Assembly: GCF_025685425.1 (NCBI RefSeq)
Contig: NZ_JAGTAS010000031.1
Span: 1-50,322 of the forward strand
Source: Terriglobus albidus
GTDB lineage: Bacteria; Acidobacteriota; Terriglobia; Terriglobales; Acidobacteriaceae
Length of the DNA stretch: 50,322 nt
Direction of reading: 5' to 3'
Each line of letters begins with the position of its first letter. Position 1 is the stretch's first letter. The notes under the pieces are model-generated. The model ran no database searches. It was not told where the DNA came from and was given only the letters and a program-made list of their open reading frames with translations. Position numbers and translations under genes: made by a program. This document shows positions 24,702-34,036 of the stretch, one piece after another.

Positions 24702-27398
24702 TTACTCGACTCTTAGCGCATCCACGGGATTGACGGCAGCCACGCGAGAGGCCGGTAGAAAACTTGCGAGCGCGGCGGCCAGGATGAGGATGAGCGGCAC
24801 GATTACGAAGCTCACTGGATCAAGAGGGCTGATCCCAAACAGCAGTGTTCTCATCAGCCGTGCGACGGCCGCAGCGGCTCCGAGGCCCAGGACGACTCCG
24901 ATCCCGGTGAGTACTAAGGCTGGCCGGACGAACATCCAGCGGAGCTCGTTCTTGCGGGCGCCGAGCGCAAGGCGGATACCGATCTCGCGGGTGCGCTGTG
25001 AGACGGCGTAGGAGATGACGCCGTAGATCCCGACAATGCCGAGCGCGAGCACCATCGCTGCGGCGATTCCCAGCATTACGAGTGTGAATGAGGTGCGGGC
25101 CAGGGATTTGCCATAGATCTCCTGCATGGTCTGCATGGAGGCCAGGGGCAGATTCGCATTGACCGACCACACGGCTTGCTGCATTTCGCTAAGCAGGCCG
25201 GCGGTTCCGGCGCGGTCGGTGCGGATCGCAAAGGTCACGACGCGCGAAGGCATAATCGGCGGCTGCGGATTGTATGGATTCTTCAGCATGGCCGGCCAGT
25301 AGACCGTTGCCGGGGCATTTTCATCGACACCCAGGGTATGCACATCTTCGGCGACGCCGATCACTTCCTGCCACGGCATGCTGGAGAATTCCCGAACCTG
25401 CTTACCGATGGCCGCCTGTGCGGAGCCCCATGATTCGCGGGCGAAGTTTTCTGAGACGATGACGTTGGGCCGGAGGCTGTAGATGTCAGCCCAGGTGAAG
25501 TCGCGTCCAGCGACGAGACGCGTGCCCATCGTGTGGAAGAAGCCGGGTGAGATGTAGTTGAAGAAGCGGATTGGAGGCTCGGTCCCGCCGTAGTCCTTTC
25601 CTTTCAGGTAGAGGGTATCCCAGTTGGGCTGGTTGCCATCCATGGGCACGGCGCCGGCAAAGCCGGCGGAGGTGACGCCAGGGATGCCGGATAGTTTGTC
25701 GACGATCTCGTTCTCGATGCGCGTGACCATCTCGGGGCTGGCGATCAGTTGATCCGGAACCCATGTGCTTGCGGTCTGTATATGCGGGGCGTCGGCGAAG
25801 CCAGGATCGACATTGTGCAACGCGGCGAAAGTGCGGACCATGAGCAGAGCGCACACCAGCAGCACGAGGGCCATCGCCACCTGAGTGACCACCAGCACGT
25901 TGCGTGCGCGATAGCGTTCGCGACTGATGCTGGTGGTGCGCCCGGAGCCGTCGAGCAGCGCAGATCTCCGGCGGAAGGCGTATTTCCATGCGGGGAGCGA
26001 GCCGAAGAGGAGTCCGGAGAACAGCGAAATCGCGAAGGTAAATACGACGGAACGTGCGTCGAGAGATATCTCGCTGAGGCGCGGCAGATTGGCCGGACCG
26101 ATGGAGACGAGCAGGCGCAGGGCCGCGGCGGCGACGCCAACGCCGAGCACACCGCCGATCAGTCCGAGCACGACGCTTTCCAGTAACAGCTCGCGGGCGA
26201 TGCGGGCGCGTCCGGCGCCGAGTGCGGCGCGTATGGAGATCTCCTGATGGCGAGATTCGGCGCGTACCAGCAGCAGATTGGTGATGTTCATGCAAACGAT
26301 CAGCATGACGACCGCGATGGTGGCCATGACGACCCAGAGCATTTTGCCCACGTCGCCGATGACCTGGCGCTTGAGGAGAGTGAAGTTCGGCGTAATCTTC
26401 CACTTCTCGTACCAGTGCGGATTGGTGCCGGGCCCGTTGGACCACGAGTCCATCCATAAGGGAAGAAGACGAGCGATGTCGGCGTTGGCCTGATCGATTT
26501 GGATTCCTGGTTTGAGCCGGCCGATTCCGTTGCAGCAGAAAGGCGCGAGTTTGAGCTGGCTGCGATCGAGTGCGAGTGGGATCAGGAGATCGAAATCCTG
26601 ATCGACCATGTGGAAGCCGCGCGGCATGACGCCGACAATGGTTCTGGTCTGGGCATCGATCTGGATGGCGCGGCCGATGACGCCGCGGTCTCCGCCAAAG
26701 CGACGTTGCCAGTAGCCGTAGCTCAGCATGACCGTTTTGGAGCCGTGGGGATCCTGATCCGCAGCCGAAAACCAGCGGCCCAGCAGAGGTGGAACTTCGA
26801 GCGTCTGCAGCACACCGTCGCTGACCTGGGCTGTGTGCACCCACTCGGGTTGTTCGACGCCGGTGACGTTGGAAGCACTCGGAGACCATAATCCGATCGA
26901 CTGAAAGGTTCGGTTATGCTCGGCGAAGGTCAGATACATGGATGGAGAGACTGCCAGTCCGCTGGAGAAACTGGCAAGCCCGCCTGCGCCCGGCGCATCA
27001 AGGCGCAGCGCGATGAGCTTGTTGGAGTCTGGATAGGGCAGCGCCTTGAGCAGCACGCTATTGATGACACTGAAGACCGCGGTGTTGGCGCCGATGCCGA
27101 TGGCGAGCGTGAGAAGAACGGTCGCGGCAAAGCCCGGAGCTCTGCGCAGGCGCCGCAGGGTGAGCTTGAGATCGGCAAAGATGGATTCGAGCGTGGACCA
27201 TTGCCAGACTCCGCGGCTGCGTTCCTCCAGAAGAGTCACGTTGCCGAAAGCCCGCAGAGCCACTCGCCGCGCTTCAGGGCGCGAGAGATTTTCGAGACGC
27301 ATGATCTGCTCGATCTTCTCTTCGATGTGCTCGCGGATCTCTTCGGAGAGTTCATCGTAAAGGCGCCGACGACGGAAGATTCGCTCGAACCAGCTCAT
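24702..27398 (-). CDS. ADOP-family permease 1 (MacB/FtsX-type)
   Basis: This 898-residue protein belongs to the acidobacterial duplicated orphan permeases. It has an N-terminal soluble segment of about 75 residues (EEIREHIEEKIEQIMRLENL and LSRPEARRVALRAFGN), then two copies of a MacB periplasmic core plus FtsX permease. The first membrane segment follows RLRRAPGFAATVLLTLAIG. A C-terminal FtsX has QRTREIGIRLALGA. No ATPase gene is next to it, hence orphan. It probably works in the inner membrane with an unlinked ATPase, but the substrate is unknown. It lies nine bases after its padR gene, so the two form an operon. Confidence 0.92.
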   Translation of the reverse strand: MSWFERIFRRRRLYDELSEEIREHIEEKIEQIMRLENLSRPEARRVALRAFGNVTLLEERSRGVWQWSTLESIFADLKLTLRRLRRAPGFAATVLLTLAIGIGANTAVFSVINSVLLKALPYPDSNKLIALRLDAPGAGGLASFSSGLAVSPSMYLTFAEHNRTFQSIGLWSPSASNVTGVEQPEWVHTAQVSDGVLQTLEVPPLLGRWFSAADQDPHGSKTVMLSYGYWQRRFGGDRGVIGRAIQIDAQTRTIVGVMPRGFHMVDQDFDLLIPLALDRSQLKLAPFCCNGIGRLKPGIQIDQANADIARLLPLWMDSWSNGPGTNPHWYEKWKITPNFTLLKRQVIGDVGKMLWVVMATIAVVMLIVCMNITNLLLVRAESRHQEISIRAALGAGRARIARELLLESVVLGLIGGVLGVGVAAAALRLLVSIGPANLPRLSEISLDARSVVFTFAISLFSGLLFGSLPAWKYAFRRRSALLDGSGRTTSISRERYRARNVLVVTQVAMALVLLVCALLMVRTFAALHNVDPGFADAPHIQTASTWVPDQLIASPEMVTRIENEIVDKLSGIPGVTSAGFAGAVPMDGNQPNWDTLYLKGKDYGGTEPPIRFFNYISPGFFHTMGTRLVAGRDFTWADIYSLRPNVIVSENFARESWGSAQAAIGKQVREFSSMPWQEVIGVAEDVHTLGVDENAPATVYWPAMLKNPYNPQPPIMPSRVVTFAIRTDRAGTAGLLSEMQQAVWSVNANLPLASMQTMQEIYGKSLARTSFTLVMLGIAAAMVLALGIVGIYGVISYAVSQRTREIGIRLALGARKNELRWMFVRPALVLTGIGVVLGLGAAAAVARLMRTLLFGISPLDPVSFVIVPLILILAAALASFLPASRVAAVNPVDALRVE

Positions 27399-27407
27399 CG
27401 CAGCCTC

Positions 27408-27770
27408 CTAGGAAATGGCGTTGCGCTTCTGGGGGCCGAGTACCATCTGGATGCCTTCCAGCATGCGATCGAAGCTGGAGATCTCGCGCTCCAGGTGAAG
27501 CAGACCGCTCTTGGTGATCTGGTAGACGCGCACGCGACGGTTGGTGGAAGGCGATACCGTCCACTCCGCCTTGACGAGCTTACCTTTCAGCAGGCGCTGT
27601 AGGGCAGGGTACAACGAGCCCTCTTCGACCTGAAGCAGGTTGTTCGAGCGCTGCTGGATGTGCTGAACCAGAGCGTATCCGTGCGCGGGCTGGCGGCGGA
27701 GAGATTCCAGGATCATCATCTCCAGTGCGCCGGGAAAGAGATCGCGGGCTGTATTCTTACTATTTTCCAT
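27408..27770 (-). CDS. PadR-family regulator
   Basis: The 120-residue protein is a short PadR-type repressor. The winged helix spans about residues 8-95, with LEMMILESLRRQPAHGYALV and EEGSLYPALQRLLKGKLVKA. The C-terminal helix is short, as in the PadR-s1 group that usually lacks a large effector domain. It precedes an ADOP gene by nine bases, the usual arrangement in Acidobacteria, and probably represses the pair in response to an unknown signal. AAGG precedes the start. Confidence 0.92.
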   Translation of the reverse strand: MENSKNTARDLFPGALEMMILESLRRQPAHGYALVQHIQQRSNNLLQVEEGSLYPALQRLLKGKLVKAEWTVSPSTNRRVRVYQITKSGLLHLEREISSFDRMLEGIQMVLGPQKRNAIS

Positions 27771-27792
27771 AAGGCCTTGTTACAGCAAGCCT

Positions 27793-27821
27793 AGAGTAAA
27801 ACAGTAATGAGGGGAAGTCAA
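27793..27821 (-). promoter_or_regulatory. Promoter of the padR-ADOP operon
   Basis: On the minus strand, TTGACT (27821-27816) and TACTCT (27798-27793) are spaced by 17 bases. They lie 22 bases upstream of the padR start. The spacer carries direct repeats TTACTG and TTTACTC that may be the PadR site. Confidence 0.55.
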
Positions 27822-27822
27822 A

Positions 27823-27877
27823 TACCCAGAGATACGAGATGCGGATCCTCTGGGTACACCTGCAGTGAAAATGATCT
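27823..27877 (+). repeat. MITE-like element fragment
   Basis: The sequence ACCCAGAGATACGAGATGCG and the following CTGCAGTGAAAATGATCT match the right half of the MITE-like element in a degenerate form. It lies in the divergent spacer between the padR gene and the SnoaL-like gene. Confidence 0.55.
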
Positions 27878-27936
27878 AGCCGGATACTTAGCATATCGTT
27901 CACTACCAACACCGCATCTCATTGGCTGGAGGCCGC

Positions 27937-28329
27937 ATGGATCTGTCGAGTAGGTACGAAGAGTACATCCGCTGCTTAAACCAACGAGAACTGTCACGCC
28001 TGAGTTCATACGTAGGAAATGACGTCGTACACAACGGGAAGCAGCTCGGTCTGGCCGGCTATCAAGCGATGCTTGCTGCCAATTATGAGGAGATTCCGGA
28101 TCTTCACTTCCACGTAGACCTTTTGGTCATCCAACCTCCCTTTGTCGCCGCCATTCTTCACTTCGATTGTCATCCAACGGCCAGGTTTCTGGGCATCGAG
28201 ATCAATGGCCGTCACGTGATTTTCAATGAGAATGTTTTTTACCGATATAGTGAGGGCAAGATTCAGGAAGTGCGTTCCGTTATTGACAAACAGCGTATTG
28301 AAGACATGATCCACCAGCGTTGTGAGTAA
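27937..28329 (+). CDS. SnoaL-like/ester cyclase-type protein
   Basis: This 130-residue protein has the NTF2-like fold of the SnoaL/ester-cyclase family. Such proteins are small alpha+beta barrels that act as cyclases or isomerases, or bind small hydrophobic ligands. The pattern starts with RYEEYIRCLNQREL, then VVHNGKQLGLAGYQAMLAA, a DLHFHVDLLV strand and HVIFNENVFYRYSEGKI. The start at 27937 is supported by GGAGG five bases upstream; the earlier TTG at 27922 is not. It is divergent from the padR gene. No pathway partner lies beside it. Confidence 0.8.
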   Translation: MDLSSRYEEYIRCLNQRELSRLSSYVGNDVVHNGKQLGLAGYQAMLAANYEEIPDLHFHVDLLVIQPPFVAAILHFDCHPTARFLGIEINGRHVIFNENVFYRYSEGKIQEVRSVIDKQRIEDMIHQRCE

Positions 28330-28648
28330 CGAGAAGCGCGCTTTTCTGAAGCTCGCAAAATATCCCATTGACGGGCCGATGATGCCTAGGGCGTATCGAA
28401 AATTCAGTTGATCTGACACAGGATGACTGAACTGGTGGGAGCAGCGGGGTCCCCAACAGCTTTGCTGGATGGGTGTTCAGCGGGCGTCAGCCCTCTGATA
28501 AAGGCGTAACAATCTGGGCCCTGACAATACCGATTGCCGGCTTCCGCAGTTTGCCGGCCGCAAGCCGGCTTCACGGACACACGAGTTTTCCCATAGAAGT
28601 TCGAGTGGTGTATGATTCCTTCCCATAGAACTTCGAGTGGAGGAGCCG
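28330..28648. other. Non-coding spacer with degenerate repeats
   Basis: It holds a hairpin GCCGGCTT ... AAGCCGGC at 28536-28569 and degenerate pieces of the type B repeats near 28433-28500. It ends with two 21-base direct repeats (described separately). No gene is supported here. Confidence 0.5.
28588..28640 (+). promoter_or_regulatory. Direct repeats and candidate promoter before the truncated padR
   Basis: TTCCCATAGAAGTTCGAGTGG at 28588-28608 is repeated with one change at 28620-28640, a period of 32 bases. TATGAT at 28611-28616 between them could be a -10 element. The repeats probably bind a regulator, perhaps one encoded elsewhere, since the local padR is truncated. Confidence 0.5.
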
Positions 28649-28771
28649 ATGCACCATAGCAGCGAGCCTCAGAACGAGATGCTCAAGGGCATCCTCGATA
28701 TGTGGATGCTGCGGACTCTCGTCCGGAGTAATACGCACAAGGACGCGATCGCCAAAGAAGGAGATGTGTAA
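28649..28771 (+). pseudogene. Truncated padR (40 codons) overlapping the ADOP start
   Basis: An ATG preceded by GGAGG opens 40 codons, MHHSSEPQNEMLKGILDMW and onward, matching the first helix of PadR proteins (compare LKGTLDLLVLRTL). The product stops at 28769-28771, well short of the usual 105-120 residues, so the winged helix is missing. The TAA stop shares its last base with the ATG of the following ADOP gene (TAATG). It probably no longer represses, but its translation may couple to the ADOP gene as a leader peptide. Confidence 0.75.
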
Positions 28772-31407
28772 TGAGCTGGCTGAGATTCCTACATCGCAAG
28801 CGCTCCGATGCCGAGTTGCAGGACGAGATCGAGGCTTTTCTGACGGAAGAGGCGGCCGAGAATGAGGCCCGCGGCATGTCACCGGCAGAAGCCCGACGCA
28901 GGGCCCGGTTGAAGTTCGGCAATGCGCAAAAGGTGCGCGAGTCGCTATGGAGGCAGAACACGCCCCAACGATTGACCGCTATCGCTCGCGACGTAAGATA
29001 TGCCTTTCGCACATTGCGCCGCACGCCGGGATTTTCGTTCATTGCGATTGTGGTCATGGCCTTGTGCCTGGGCGCTGCCACGTCGCTTTTCACCGTTGTG
29101 CGTTCGGTGTTGCTGAGGCCGCTGCCTTTTCGCGAGCCCGCGCGGCTGGTGATGGTGTACGAACACTTCCGGGGAGGGGAGCTCAGCTACCATCCGGTTG
29201 CGCCGGCCGACTTCTACGACTGGCGCTCGAAGACCCAGGGCTTTGAAGACATGGCAATCATGCGTTCCGCCGGGTACAACCTCACTGGTGTGGGCAACGA
29301 ATTGCCGGAGTCGGTCTACGCAGAGGCAGGTTCCTCGAACCTGTTTTCACTGCTGGGAGTGCAGCCGGCATTGGGCCGGAACTTTGCGGACGCGGACGAT
29401 CATCGCGGCAGCACCGTCGTAATGTTGACCTGGAGCGTGTTCGAGAGGCGGTTTGCAGGCGACGCGAAGATTGTGGGCAACCAGATTCACCTTGACGGCA
29501 AACCGTATACAGTAGCCGGCGTGTTGCCTTCGTGGTTCACGTATCCCGATGCCAGAATTCAATTGTGGGTTCCCTACAAGGCCGATGCCAGCGCTGAGAT
29601 GCTTCAGCATCACGACTGGCATGGGAGCCAGGTGGTGGCAAGGCTCCGCCCCGATGTAAGCCTGGCCAACGCAATCGCGCAGGTCGGCGCCATACAGTAC
29701 CAGAATCATCTGCAGTATCCACACGATCCGGTGGCTGAAGAGGTGGTTTCGCGCTCGCTGAATGAGGATCTCGCCGGAGATGTGAAGAAGCCGCTGACGT
29801 TGATGCTCTCCGCAGTTGGCTGCATGCTGCTGATCGGCTGCCTCAATGTTGCCAACCTGCTGGTGGCGCGGGGCGCGGCACGGCAGAAGGAGGTGGCGAT
29901 CCGAAGCGCTCTCGGCGCGCAGCGGGCCACCCTGATTCGCGAGCAGATGGCCGAGAGTCTTTTGATTTGCGCAGCCGGCGGCATCAGCGGGATTCTGCTG
30001 TCATTGGGAGCTACCGGGTGGCTGGCAAAGACGTGGAAGGACCTGCCCACCGCGCAGAGCATTCACATCGATGGCGCGGTGATTGCGTTTGCCGGCGCGC
30101 TCCTGTTCGCCGCGGCGCTGATTGCAGGCTTGCTGCCCGCGCTTTCCACCACAGGTAAGTCGATGCTGACGGCCCTGCAAACCTCGGTCCGGACCGGGTC
30201 GAGCAGTGTTTCGCGCACCGTGCTCAGAAAGTCGCTGCTTACGGCGGAGATTGGCATCACCGTGGTGCTGCTGGTGGCCGCCGGGCTGCTGCTCAAAAGT
30301 TTTATGCAATTGCGCGCTGCTGATGTCGGCTGCGTCGTAGACAACATGCTCACCTTGCAATACAACCTGCCCGGCAAGAAGTACGACACGCCTGAGAAAC
30401 AAAACGCCTTCAACGAAGCGCTGCTGGCGCGAGTGAGAGCGATGCCGGGAGTTCGCGGCGCTGCCTTGGGAACCACGGTTCCGGGAACAGGATACTGGGG
30501 TACTGACGAATTCACGGTGAAGGAGCATCCTCCGCTTAATGCGGGCGAGCACCTGCCCGACGCGATGACACGCTGGGCCGATCCAGGCTACTTCAGCGCG
30601 CTCGGAATTCCGCTGGTGAGCGGACGATTCTTTACCAGCGACGAACGTGGCGCGCGCTCGTACAAGGTGATTGTGAGCCGTCAGCTCGTTCAGCAATATT
30701 TCGCAGGCGAAGATCCCATCGGAAAACATTTGCATATTCCAGGGCGCGCTCACGATGGAGCGCCGAACCTGGTGGATTGGGAGATTGTCGGCGTCGTCGG
30801 CGACATCCTGTACCAGGTCGGCAAGGCGCCGAAGGCAACAGTGTATTTCCCCATCCTTGAGGGCCGGGGCGGTGCGACACTCGCGGTTCACACGGCAACC
30901 GATGCATTGCAATTCTCGGTGCCGCTGCAAAAGCAGATTGCGTCGCTCGATCCGGAACTTCCGGTCTCAGATGTGCTTACCATGAACCAGATCATTGGCG
31001 CGTCCCTGGTGAATGCGAGCCTGAGCGCAACCCTTGTGCTGACGTTTGCTGTTCTATCGCTGATTCTTGCTTCGGTGGGATTGTACGGTGTGCTTTCGTA
31101 CCTTGCTACGCAGCGAACCTCGGAACTGGGAATCCGCATGGCGCTCGGCGCGCAACGAGATCAGCTCCTGCAGTTGATGCTGATGGATGGCTTGCGGCCG
31201 GCGCTGTTCGGGCTCGGACTTGGTCTGTTGATGAGCTTCGTGGCGACACGCATCTTCCAGTCGATGCTCTTCGAAACGAAGCCTCTCGATCCGGCGGTTC
31301 TCTGCGGCGTGATTGCGACGCTGCTGGCGGTTGCGGTTCTGGCCTGCCTGGCTCCCGCATGGCGTGCTTCCCGGTTAGATCCAATGAAGGCGCTCCGAAC
31401 GGAGTAG
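28771..31407 (+). CDS. ADOP-family permease 2 (MacB/FtsX-type)
   Basis: This 878-residue protein has an N-terminal segment (DAELQDEIEAFLTEEAAENE, then SPAEARRRARLKFGN), followed by a first membrane segment in PGFSFIAIVVMALCLGAATS. A middle FtsX part carries RQKEVAIRSALGAQRATLIR and a C-terminal one QRTSELGIRMALGAQRDQ. This is the full-length ADOP form. The upstream AAGGAG lies inside the truncated padR, whose stop overlaps this start. No ATPase is adjacent. The stop codon TAG is followed by AGCGGTTCCC, with GCTCTA 20 bases on, so it may end in a MITE-like remnant. Confidence 0.92.
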   Translation: MSWLRFLHRKRSDAELQDEIEAFLTEEAAENEARGMSPAEARRRARLKFGNAQKVRESLWRQNTPQRLTAIARDVRYAFRTLRRTPGFSFIAIVVMALCLGAATSLFTVVRSVLLRPLPFREPARLVMVYEHFRGGELSYHPVAPADFYDWRSKTQGFEDMAIMRSAGYNLTGVGNELPESVYAEAGSSNLFSLLGVQPALGRNFADADDHRGSTVVMLTWSVFERRFAGDAKIVGNQIHLDGKPYTVAGVLPSWFTYPDARIQLWVPYKADASAEMLQHHDWHGSQVVARLRPDVSLANAIAQVGAIQYQNHLQYPHDPVAEEVVSRSLNEDLAGDVKKPLTLMLSAVGCMLLIGCLNVANLLVARGAARQKEVAIRSALGAQRATLIREQMAESLLICAAGGISGILLSLGATGWLAKTWKDLPTAQSIHIDGAVIAFAGALLFAAALIAGLLPALSTTGKSMLTALQTSVRTGSSSVSRTVLRKSLLTAEIGITVVLLVAAGLLLKSFMQLRAADVGCVVDNMLTLQYNLPGKKYDTPEKQNAFNEALLARVRAMPGVRGAALGTTVPGTGYWGTDEFTVKEHPPLNAGEHLPDAMTRWADPGYFSALGIPLVSGRFFTSDERGARSYKVIVSRQLVQQYFAGEDPIGKHLHIPGRAHDGAPNLVDWEIVGVVGDILYQVGKAPKATVYFPILEGRGGATLAVHTATDALQFSVPLQKQIASLDPELPVSDVLTMNQIIGASLVNASLSATLVLTFAVLSLILASVGLYGVLSYLATQRTSELGIRMALGAQRDQLLQLMLMDGLRPALFGLGLGLLMSFVATRIFQSMLFETKPLDPAVLCGVIATLLAVAVLACLAPAWRASRLDPMKALRTE

Positions 31408-31603
31408 AGCGGTTCCCATAGGCTGCTCTATAGAGATTCGTCGTCCACATCCGGACGCCACTGCCCGTCTCCGGGCACTCCCGCCAAGCTGCACTGGCAA
31501 TTTGCGCTGAATTTGCAGGAGTTAGCGCGTTTTCGAGTTGGCATTCGAATTGCCTTTCCTCCTCTTAGACAACGAGCGCCCCAGGAAGCTGGAGTAAGAG
31601 CCC

Positions 31604-34036
31604 ATGTTCACGCTGTTTCACGATTTCTCCTTTGCTCGCAGGCAGATCACCAGGCACTATACCTATGCCCTTACCGCAATTCTCTCGATGGCACTTGGTA
31701 TCGGGGCTACCACGGCCGTTTACAGCGTGCTTTATGGGGTTTTGATCGACCCCTATCCCTACCGTGACGCTGATCGCATTGCGTTTGTCACCGTCCAGAA
31801 CAAGCAGGGCTTTGGCAGAGACATTCCCTTAACGCTTTCGGAGCTCTACCAACTGCGTCAGGCCAGATCGGTGGAAGACGCATTCGCGCAGAACGACGCC
31901 AGCATGGTCGCGACGGACGGCGATATTCCGCAGTCGGTCAAGGTGCTGGAGATGACAGGCAATGGGCTTCAATTCCTGGGGGCACCACCGGTAATGGGCC
32001 GGATCTTTACTGCTTCTGAAGCGCCGGCAGGTGTAGCGCCTCCCCAGGTGGCGGTCATCAGTTATCTGTTCTGGAAGAGCCACTTCGCATCGAATCCAAA
32101 CGTGATCGGGAAGGATCTCGATCTCAATCACCGGAAGTACACCATCGTCGGGGTGGTTGGCCCACGCTTTACCTGGCACGACTCCGACGTGTATGTACCC
32201 ATGCCGGCCGGGATCGATCCGAAGAGCCGCTTTCAAACGCTGATACGACTTCAGTCAGGTATCTCGACCGCTGCGGCGGGCGGGGAACTGGCCGGCTTCG
32301 TACAGCAGGTCAGTCGCACGGAACCAACACTCCTGCCGCGTGATGGCTATCGCCTCAAGGTGGATACCCTGAACGATTGGATCCTCGGACAATTCAAAGG
32401 CACGCTTTTTGTGCTGTTCGTTGCAGTCGCACTGCTGCTTCTCATTGGCTGCGGCAACGTCTCCATCTTGATGCTCGCCCGTGGAACCGCCCGTTCGCAA
32501 GAGATCGCAACCCGGGTTGCTCTCGGCGCGTCTCGCCGCCGCATCATGCAGCAACTGCTCACGGAGGCAGTCATCCTGTCGGTTGCGGGCGGAGTGCTGG
32601 GCGTGGTTTTCGCGCATCTCTCGATACGCTTGATCACTGGTTTGATTCCGGAGTATTCCATTCCGCATGAAGTCGTCATCACGCTGAATACGCCGGTTCT
32701 TCTGTTCAGCACCGCCGTTTCGATCGCTATCGGAATCCTGGCTGGTATCTCTCCGGCATTGCAGTTTTCGAATCCCCACATCAGTCAAATCATCCAGTCG
32801 GCGGGCTCGCGCAGCACGGCTTCTCATGGCGCCCGGACGCGGTCCGTGCTTATTGTTGGACAGACGGCACTCACCGTTCTCATGCTCGCCGGCGCAGGCG
32901 CCGCCATGCGCAACTTCCTGCAGGCCTACGCCGCGCAGCTTGGTTTCGACCCACATCAGGTCCTCACGCTTCGAGTCAATTTGCCGGACAACTCGTTCCC
33001 GGGGTGGCAGGAACGGGTGAATTACTACGATGCGGTGATTGAAAAGATCAAAACCACCCCCGAAGTCACGGCCGCCTCAGTCTCTGCAGTAGGCATTCCA
33101 CCGGACAGCAACTGGGTCCAGCCCGTACAGATCGTGGGAAGTGCACCCGACCCAAGTCGCACAACCGGGGTGAATCTGATCGACTCCGATTACTTCGCAG
33201 TACTTCATATCCCGCTGCTCGAGGGACGAGTTTTGACGCGCGAAGAAGTTCTTCACGGCGCGCATCTGGCGGTGATCAGCAAGACCTTTGCCCAGCATTA
33301 CTTCCCTGGCTCCGATCCCATCGGGAAACAGATCATCCCTGAGCAACTTTCGCGCGTCCCGCGCAATCTGTTGCAGGCACCCAACATCAGCCAGCCCTTC
33401 CAGGTAGTCGGCGTCGTCGGCGACGTGCGCAACGCGGGATTGCATCGGCCCATTCTCCCTCAGGCCTATATCCCTTCTTCTATTCTCGTCGGTCAGGGTG
33501 CAAGTATTCTGATTCGCACCACTGCTAATAATCCCGCCACGCTGCTTCATGCCATCAGCGCCAATATCCGCACGCTCAATCAAAACCAGGCCGTCAGCTT
33601 TGTCTACTCGATGGATGAGTATCTTTCCACGTTCGTCTGGTCACACGAACGCTTCATTGCGGCTCTCTTCTCGGTGTTTTCGGCCATTGCACTGGCCCTG
33701 GCTGCTATCGGCCTGGCGAGCGTTGTCGCGTACTCTGTCGAGCAGCGAACCCGCGAGATCGGGATTCGTTCGGCCCTGGGCGCACCGCGATTGAGCGTTT
33801 TATTGCTCACGATGACCTCAACAGCTCGCACCACAGGGGTTGGGCTCGTTCTTGGCATTCTGCTCAGCATCGGGCTGAGCGATGCCGTGCATCGCTGGAC
33901 CCAGAGCAGTTTGCGCGATGTTTCGGTGCTCGCCGTTATCGCGGGGATTTTCTTGTTTGCTTCGGCCATCGCTTGTATATTGCCGGCACGGCGAGCAATC
34001 CTTATTGATCCGGTACGCGCGTTGAGGGACAACTAG
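31604..34036 (+). CDS. ADOP-family permease 3, short form
   Basis: This 810-residue protein lacks the N-terminal soluble segment of the other long ADOPs and starts directly before the first membrane segment (MFTLFHDFSFARRQITRHYT, then AILSMALGIGATTAVYSVL). It retains both MacB core and FtsX units, with RSQEIATRVALGASRRRIM in the first and QRTREIGIRSALGAPRLS in the second. No padR precedes it. It lies 196 bases downstream of ADOP 2 on the same strand and may be transcribed with it. Its TAG stop is also the first three bases of a MITE-like end (TAGAGCATTTTCCCTGTAGG). Confidence 0.9.
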   Translation: MFTLFHDFSFARRQITRHYTYALTAILSMALGIGATTAVYSVLYGVLIDPYPYRDADRIAFVTVQNKQGFGRDIPLTLSELYQLRQARSVEDAFAQNDASMVATDGDIPQSVKVLEMTGNGLQFLGAPPVMGRIFTASEAPAGVAPPQVAVISYLFWKSHFASNPNVIGKDLDLNHRKYTIVGVVGPRFTWHDSDVYVPMPAGIDPKSRFQTLIRLQSGISTAAAGGELAGFVQQVSRTEPTLLPRDGYRLKVDTLNDWILGQFKGTLFVLFVAVALLLLIGCGNVSILMLARGTARSQEIATRVALGASRRRIMQQLLTEAVILSVAGGVLGVVFAHLSIRLITGLIPEYSIPHEVVITLNTPVLLFSTAVSIAIGILAGISPALQFSNPHISQIIQSAGSRSTASHGARTRSVLIVGQTALTVLMLAGAGAAMRNFLQAYAAQLGFDPHQVLTLRVNLPDNSFPGWQERVNYYDAVIEKIKTTPEVTAASVSAVGIPPDSNWVQPVQIVGSAPDPSRTTGVNLIDSDYFAVLHIPLLEGRVLTREEVLHGAHLAVISKTFAQHYFPGSDPIGKQIIPEQLSRVPRNLLQAPNISQPFQVVGVVGDVRNAGLHRPILPQAYIPSSILVGQGASILIRTTANNPATLLHAISANIRTLNQNQAVSFVYSMDEYLSTFVWSHERFIAALFSVFSAIALALAAIGLASVVAYSVEQRTREIGIRSALGAPRLSVLLLTMTSTARTTGVGLVLGILLSIGLSDAVHRWTQSSLRDVSVLAVIAGIFLFASAIACILPARRAILIDPVRALRDN

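Noticed and set aside
25486-26889. Open frame of 467 codons inside the ADOP 1 gene
   Set aside because: Arg/His-rich composition typical of an out-of-frame reading of a GC-rich gene; the ADOP frame has clear permease motifs.
30001-30930. Open frame of 309 codons antisense to ADOP 2
   Set aside because: Antisense shadow of a conserved permease with no motif of its own.
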